From contig JAFUWV010000006.1 in assembly GCA_017477325.1 (NCBI GenBank), positions 49,538 through 113,537 on the forward strand: a stretch of DNA of 64,000 bases. Reading direction: 5' to 3'. A program made the translations under genes and the position numbers. This stretch comes from Paludibacteraceae bacterium. GTDB lineage: Bacteria; Bacteroidota; Bacteroidia; Bacteroidales; Paludibacteraceae. This document shows, in pieces, positions 61,153 through 64,000 of the stretch; position 1 is the first letter of the stretch; every line of letters begins with the position of its first letter. The notes beneath the pieces were generated by a model. That model saw only the letters and a list, made by a program, of their open reading frames with translations. It ran no database searches and had not been told where the DNA came from.

Positions 61153-61770
61153 TTACTCTACATATGTCACATAGCTGCCGCGGATGCATTTCCAGCGACC
61201 GTCGTTCAAGAGGAAGATATCGTCACCATAGACGCCGGAGATCTTGTCGCCGTTTTGGTCCACGGCGTACCACCATGTGCCTTGTTTGACACAGAAAAAG
61301 CCGTTTCCGAACATTGCCGGAATCTCGTATGAGTAGGTTTCCAGTTTGCGCCCCGAACAATGGTAAATGTCCCAATAGCCGGAAGAGCGTTGCACGGTCA
61401 CATAGCCAAACGGATAGTACCGTATTTCCTTGCCGTAGATGCCGCTGACGAGGTCGCCGTCTTCGTCAGCAAGATACCATGTGTTGCCCCTACGGACACG
61501 GTAATAGCCGTTGTAGAGCAGGTTGATCTCATCGCCGTAGAGGATGGAATAGCCACCACGGTAGATATAAACTTTCCTGCCGGAGAGGCGCACCTGACAG
61601 CCGTTGCGCAGGTCCTGGTAGTGCTCGGTGCAAAACTCCGGTTTGCATGTGGTCATCTCGTTGTTCGTATCCTCGAACCAGAGGTCGTACTTGTCTGACA
61701 CGACATACTGCGCAGACATCGTCAGGCTTACCATCAGGGCGAAGCAAAGGGTAAGAAGTTTTGTTTTCAT
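61153..61770 (-). CDS. exported WG-repeat-like protein
   Basis: 205 residues with a signal peptide (MKTKLLTLCFALMVSLTMSAQ). The mature part is a series of aromatic-glycine repeats (GYYRVRRGNTWYLADEDGDLVSGIYG; GFFCVKQGTWWYAVDQNGDKISGVYG; IFLLNDGRWKCIRG) of the WG/KWG type, about four units of 40 residues. Probably secreted or periplasmic, binding role unknown. It lies 12 bases before the retropepsin-like gene in the same direction. A TAAATTTG element at 61847-61854 could be its promoter. Confidence 0.78.
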   Translation of the reverse strand: MKTKLLTLCFALMVSLTMSAQYVVSDKYDLWFEDTNNEMTTCKPEFCTEHYQDLRNGCQVRLSGRKVYIYRGGYSILYGDEINLLYNGYYRVRRGNTWYLADEDGDLVSGIYGKEIRYYPFGYVTVQRSSGYWDIYHCSGRKLETYSYEIPAMFGNGFFCVKQGTWWYAVDQNGDKISGVYGDDIFLLNDGRWKCIRGSYVTYVE

Positions 61771-61855
61771 AAAGCGGTCATTTTGAGGGTGATACAGATG
61801 TTTGCTTATCTACTACAAATTCTGTGCCCAAAAAAATCCGAATGTGCAAATTTAT

Positions 61856-62704
61856 TTATGCTTTTCTATACTCCATCGGTGTCATACCTTCTTCCCTGCG
61901 GAAGAAACGGGAAAAAAGGGTTACCTCGGTAAAATTCAACTGATAAGCAATGTCGCTGACCGGTTGGTCGGTATGCTTGAGCAGCACTTTGGCTTGCAGC
62001 AGCGTACGTTCGTTGAGCCAATCCATCACACTCTTGCCTGTGTGCCGGCGCACAAGTGCAGAGAGGTGATTCGGTGTGAGTGCCATCCGCTGCGCATAGA
62101 AAGCAACTTTGCGTTCCTGCGCGCCATACTCCGCCACCAAATCCATAAACTGCTGCATCATCTGCTCGCTGTGCGTCAACACGTGTTGGGCGGTGTCGGT
62201 TTGTTCGTGCACGTGTTGCAAATCATTCATCAATGCAGCCAACAGATATTCAACCGTTTGCATAGAATACGAGGGCTTATGCACCACCTGCCAAATCAGA
62301 TGTGTATATTCACCTATGCGCTCAAAATCCGTGTCGTTGAGACGCAACAGCGTACAGCGCGAAAAAGAGACTGGCAGGTGCTTGAACGAGATGATCTGCA
62401 GGTCGAAATCATCGGTCAGTTCGCTCACTTCGATGTAGTTATGCTCGGGAATAATGAATATGCATCCCCTCTCCACATGATACGGAACAAGGTTGATTTT
62501 GAAGGTCGCGGAGCCTTGCGTCACACGCTGAAAACGCCCCACTTCCACATACTGCGGAATGCGAGCCGTCAGGCTCATCTGTTGCGCCAGATCACGCCGG
62601 ACACGATTGAGCATAGCGAATTCCTCGCCCACATACAAATCCGGATTATGGAGCGCCATCTGCTCCAGCATCTTCGGACGAAGTATTTTGATAGTATTCT
62701 CCAT
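61856..62704 (-). CDS. AraC-family transcriptional regulator
   Basis: 282 residues with an N-terminal cupin-like sensor (about 20-165, PYHVERGCIFIIPEHNYIEVSEL) and a C-terminal AraC double helix-turn-helix (ERKVAFYAQRMALTPNHLSALVRRHTGKSVMDWLNERTLLQAKVLLKHTDQPVSDIAYQLNFTEVTLFSRFFRREEGMTPMEYRK). It is divergent from the HXXEE gene across a shared promoter region, so it may control that gene and itself. Confidence 0.93.
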   Translation of the reverse strand: MENTIKILRPKMLEQMALHNPDLYVGEEFAMLNRVRRDLAQQMSLTARIPQYVEVGRFQRVTQGSATFKINLVPYHVERGCIFIIPEHNYIEVSELTDDFDLQIISFKHLPVSFSRCTLLRLNDTDFERIGEYTHLIWQVVHKPSYSMQTVEYLLAALMNDLQHVHEQTDTAQHVLTHSEQMMQQFMDLVAEYGAQERKVAFYAQRMALTPNHLSALVRRHTGKSVMDWLNERTLLQAKVLLKHTDQPVSDIAYQLNFTEVTLFSRFFRREEGMTPMEYRKA

Positions 62705-62724
62705 TGATTACTTAAAAATCGCTG

Positions 62725-62756
62725 CAAAAGTACAATAAATTTCCCATATTTGCAAG
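62725..62756 (-). promoter_or_regulatory. promoter of the AraC-type gene
   Basis: Minus strand: CTTG (62753-62756, near TTTG), 20 bases, TACTTTTG (62725-62732). Confidence 0.55.
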
Positions 62757-62829
62757 AAGAAAATGCACTTTTCGTTGGATTTGCACAATTATTCATTGAA
62801 AAGGTTTAGTGTACATGCCGTATTAGCAG

Positions 62830-62837
62830 TAATTTTG
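62830..62837 (+). promoter_or_regulatory. -7 promoter element of the HXXEE gene
   Basis: TAATTTTG, with TTTA 21 bases upstream in the -33 place. Transcription from near 62844 excludes the ATG at 62763 as a start. Confidence 0.55.
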
Positions 62838-62882
62838 CATCGTCAAACGAAATCAATGTTAAACAATCAAAATATCAGTATT

Positions 62883-63503
62883 ATGTGGAGATTTATGAAA
62901 ATGTACGCATTGGAGATTTATACTGTAATCGCCATGCTTTTGATTACCCTTGTGGCAATGTTCATGGACGGTCTGACTGTTATTCAGCAGTTTGCCGTTT
63001 GGGTGTCGTTCTTGTGTATCCTGCATGAGTGGGAAGAAGGCCGTTACCCGGGCGGATTCCTTGATTTGATTCAGAAGAACGTGCTGCAGCGGGATTTGGA
63101 CGAGGAGACCAAACGCGGCAGTCGTCTCGTGACAGCAGTCTTTATCTATGTCATGACCATCGTGCCGTTCTTCTTTGGCGACCGCATTCCGATGTTCGTC
63201 GTAGCACCGGCTACGTTCTGTATCTTCGAGGGCATCATTCATGTGGTCGGAATCAAGATTCTCGGAACGAACAAACCTTACACGCCGGGCTTGGTGACGG
63301 CAGAGATAGAGCTGGTTTCAGGTGTGGGAATAATTGTCTGGATGGCGGTTAATCATATCGGCGCATGGTACGACTACACGTTCGGTCCGTTTGTGTTCAT
63401 CGCTTGTTTCGTCTGCATGCAACGCACGCTGATGTCGATGGTGGGAGGTATCAGCTACAAGGATGTGTTAGCGAACGTCCGCCGACGCTTCGCGGCGAAA
63501 TAG
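62883..63503 (+). CDS. HXXEE-domain membrane protein
   Basis: 206 residues from the ATG at 62883 (an ATG at 62856 is also possible). Five to six membrane segments (YTVIAMLLITLVAMFMDGL; VTAVFIYVMTIVPFFFG; MFVVAPATFCIFEGIIHVVGI; LVSGVGIIVWMAVNHIG). The family motif H-x-x-E-E appears as LCILHEWEEGRYPGGF, and a second His pair is near GIIHVVG. HXXEE proteins are thought to have a membrane metal site of unknown function. Divergent from the AraC regulator, its likely controller. Confidence 0.87.
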   Translation: MWRFMKMYALEIYTVIAMLLITLVAMFMDGLTVIQQFAVWVSFLCILHEWEEGRYPGGFLDLIQKNVLQRDLDEETKRGSRLVTAVFIYVMTIVPFFFGDRIPMFVVAPATFCIFEGIIHVVGIKILGTNKPYTPGLVTAEIELVSGVGIIVWMAVNHIGAWYDYTFGPFVFIACFVCMQRTLMSMVGGISYKDVLANVRRRFAAK

Positions 63504-63518
63504 TATAATGGATATGTT

Positions 63519-63632
63519 TTAATGTCCTCTTACAAATTGGCACTCGGGCACATCGGCGATGAAGCACGAGTCATCTCGTGTTTCTTCATCGATTGCCTGT
63601 TGCTGCTGTTCTATGTACTCGTCGTATGTCAT
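63519..63632 (-). CDS. very small protein overlapping the HTH gene
   Basis: 37 residues: MTYDEYIEQQQQAIDEETRDDSCFIADVPECQFVRGH. The ATG overlaps the stop of the upstream HARE-like gene by 4 bases (ATGA), the same arrangement as between the first two genes of this small cluster, which supports translation. Acidic, no known family. Confidence 0.4.
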   Translation of the reverse strand: MTYDEYIEQQQQAIDEETRDDSCFIADVPECQFVRGH

Positions 63633-63835
63633 AACATTACGCAAATGCGCCCTGCCTCTTTGGTAAAGATGGAAGGATAACGGCAAATGCAGGCATAGAC
63701 CTGTGCGCTCGTCACGGGCTTGCCGTCCTTGCGGATATGCCAACCATTGCGGTTGATAGCGGCAGCTATCTGGTCAGTCGTCTTTCCATGACCATCCGAC
63801 ATGATGGCGTACGTTATGGCTTCCTCAAGTTTCAT
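63629..63835 (-). CDS. small HARE-HTH-like winged helix protein
   Basis: 68 residues: KLEEAITYAIMSDGHGKTTDQIAAAINRNGWHIRKDGKPVTSAQVYACICRYPSIFTKEAGRICVM. This matches the HARE-HTH pattern (helix, DG-x-T-x-x-x-IA-x-x-I, then a wing with Y-P-x-x-F). Its start overlaps the acetyltransferase stop by 4 bases (ATGA). Small DNA-binding protein by fold; role unknown. Confidence 0.6.
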   Translation of the reverse strand: MKLEEAITYAIMSDGHGKTTDQIAAAINRNGWHIRKDGKPVTSAQVYACICRYPSIFTKEAGRICVML

Positions 63836-64000
63836 TTCTCAATTATCTTTATCAACGACAGATCACCGCTGGACAGCGCTTCAAAATTGGCTTCTATCTT
63901 TTCTATATCCCAATCCCACCACTTCAGATTTAGGAGATAAGCGATGAACTCGTCGTCGAAGCGCTTGCGAACAACGCGGCATGGATTGCCCACAGCAACA
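63832..64000 (-). CDS. CatB/Vat-type hexapeptide acetyltransferase, C-terminal part
   Basis: The gene runs off the window; the last 55 codons are visible. They read AVGNPCRVVRKRFDDEFIAY followed by LLNLKWWDWDIEKIEANFEA and LSSGDLSLIKIIEK. The AVGNP turn, RFDDE and WWxWD elements are the C-terminal signature of the xenobiotic (CatB/Vat-like) left-handed beta-helix acetyltransferases. Whether it acts on an antibiotic or on a cell component cannot be told. It overlaps the HARE-like gene by 4 bases, so it is the first visible gene of a coupled trio. Confidence 0.75.
   Translation of the reverse strand, partial: VAVGNPCRVVRKRFDDEFIAYLLNLKWWDWDIEKIEANFEALSSGDLSLIKIIEK

Noticed and set aside
1-64000. 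tRNA, rRNA, transposase or prophage genes
   Set aside because: Read through on both strands; no clover-leaf with a TTC-containing T-arm, no rRNA-like segment, and no transposase, integrase or phage structural motif was recognised. A covariance-model search would be needed to exclude small RNAs.

Overview
The window looks like a chromosomal segment of a Bacteroidales bacterium (phylum Bacteroidota). The evidence is a complete but rearranged Bat (aerotolerance) gene set, a gliding-motility/type IX secretion (CHU_C) C-terminal domain, phylum-specific families (DUF4837, DUF4919, DUF6624, YidE/AspT-like carrier, retropepsin-like secreted protein), a Lys-type SerA, a one-chain glycine decarboxylase, and repeated promoter elements of the Bacteroidota form TTTG-N19/20-TAnnTTTG. 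No phage, transposase, CRISPR array, rRNA or tRNA gene was found.

Layout. 1-9.2 kb: the end of a DUF1893 gene, then mostly minus-strand genes for an outer-membrane barrel, S1/P1 nuclease, TrpS, an Lrp/AsnC regulator, a plus-strand O-methyltransferase, a YitT membrane protein and GcvP. 9.2-9.85 kb is a gene-free stretch with three copies of a 13-bp palindrome. 10.2-22.3 kb is a minus-strand operon: a barrel-like protein, a small secreted protein and a 3414-residue surface protein with two LamG-like domains. 22.4-41.9 kb is all plus strand: moxR, DUF58 and a DUF4381-like gene; AraC regulator; threonine aldolase; batA; a batB-batC fusion; a seven-gene signalling/nucleotide block (SpoIIE phosphatase with histidine-kinase-like ATPase, STAS protein, RelA/SpoT-like synthetase, APH-like kinase, HD alarmone hydrolase-like protein, cytidylate-kinase-like protein, tyrosine-phosphatase-like protein); batD, batE; dcp. 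42.1-54.6 kb is minus strand: an AT-rich lipoprotein plus membrane-protein pair, a membrane-anchored HTH protein, SGNH hydrolase, DUF4837 lipoprotein, PdxA, nitroreductase, CBM9-like protein, CHU_C protein, SerA, a LuxR-type regulator, SerC and an OadA/pyruvate carboxylase B-like protein. 55.1-64 kb: a YidE-like transporter, small cytoplasmic and secreted proteins, a retropepsin-like protein, an AraC regulator, an HXXEE membrane protein and, at the edge, the end of a CatB-type acetyltransferase followed by two overlapping small genes.

How the parts fit. The Bat genes would build a membrane/periplasmic VWA-TPR machine used in oxidative stress. Here they are split over three transcription units. 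Two units (ltaE-batA-batBC and batD-batE) start with the same 15-bp sigma-54-like -24/-12 box, and the third (moxR) has a near match. The block between batBC and batD starts behind a terminator and a near-consensus housekeeping-type promoter, and combines partner switching with alarmone synthesis and hydrolysis domains. This makes the 22-40 kb region the best candidate for an undescribed regulatory assembly.

A second theme is intergenic DNA. Many gaps are filled with short tandem arrays (7-mer AGTAACC, 9-mer AACTCTACA, 7-mer TAAACTT, AATTATGCATT, an 11-mer and a 22-mer). In several cases the array begins at the stop codon of the preceding gene. Open frames inside these arrays are not genes.
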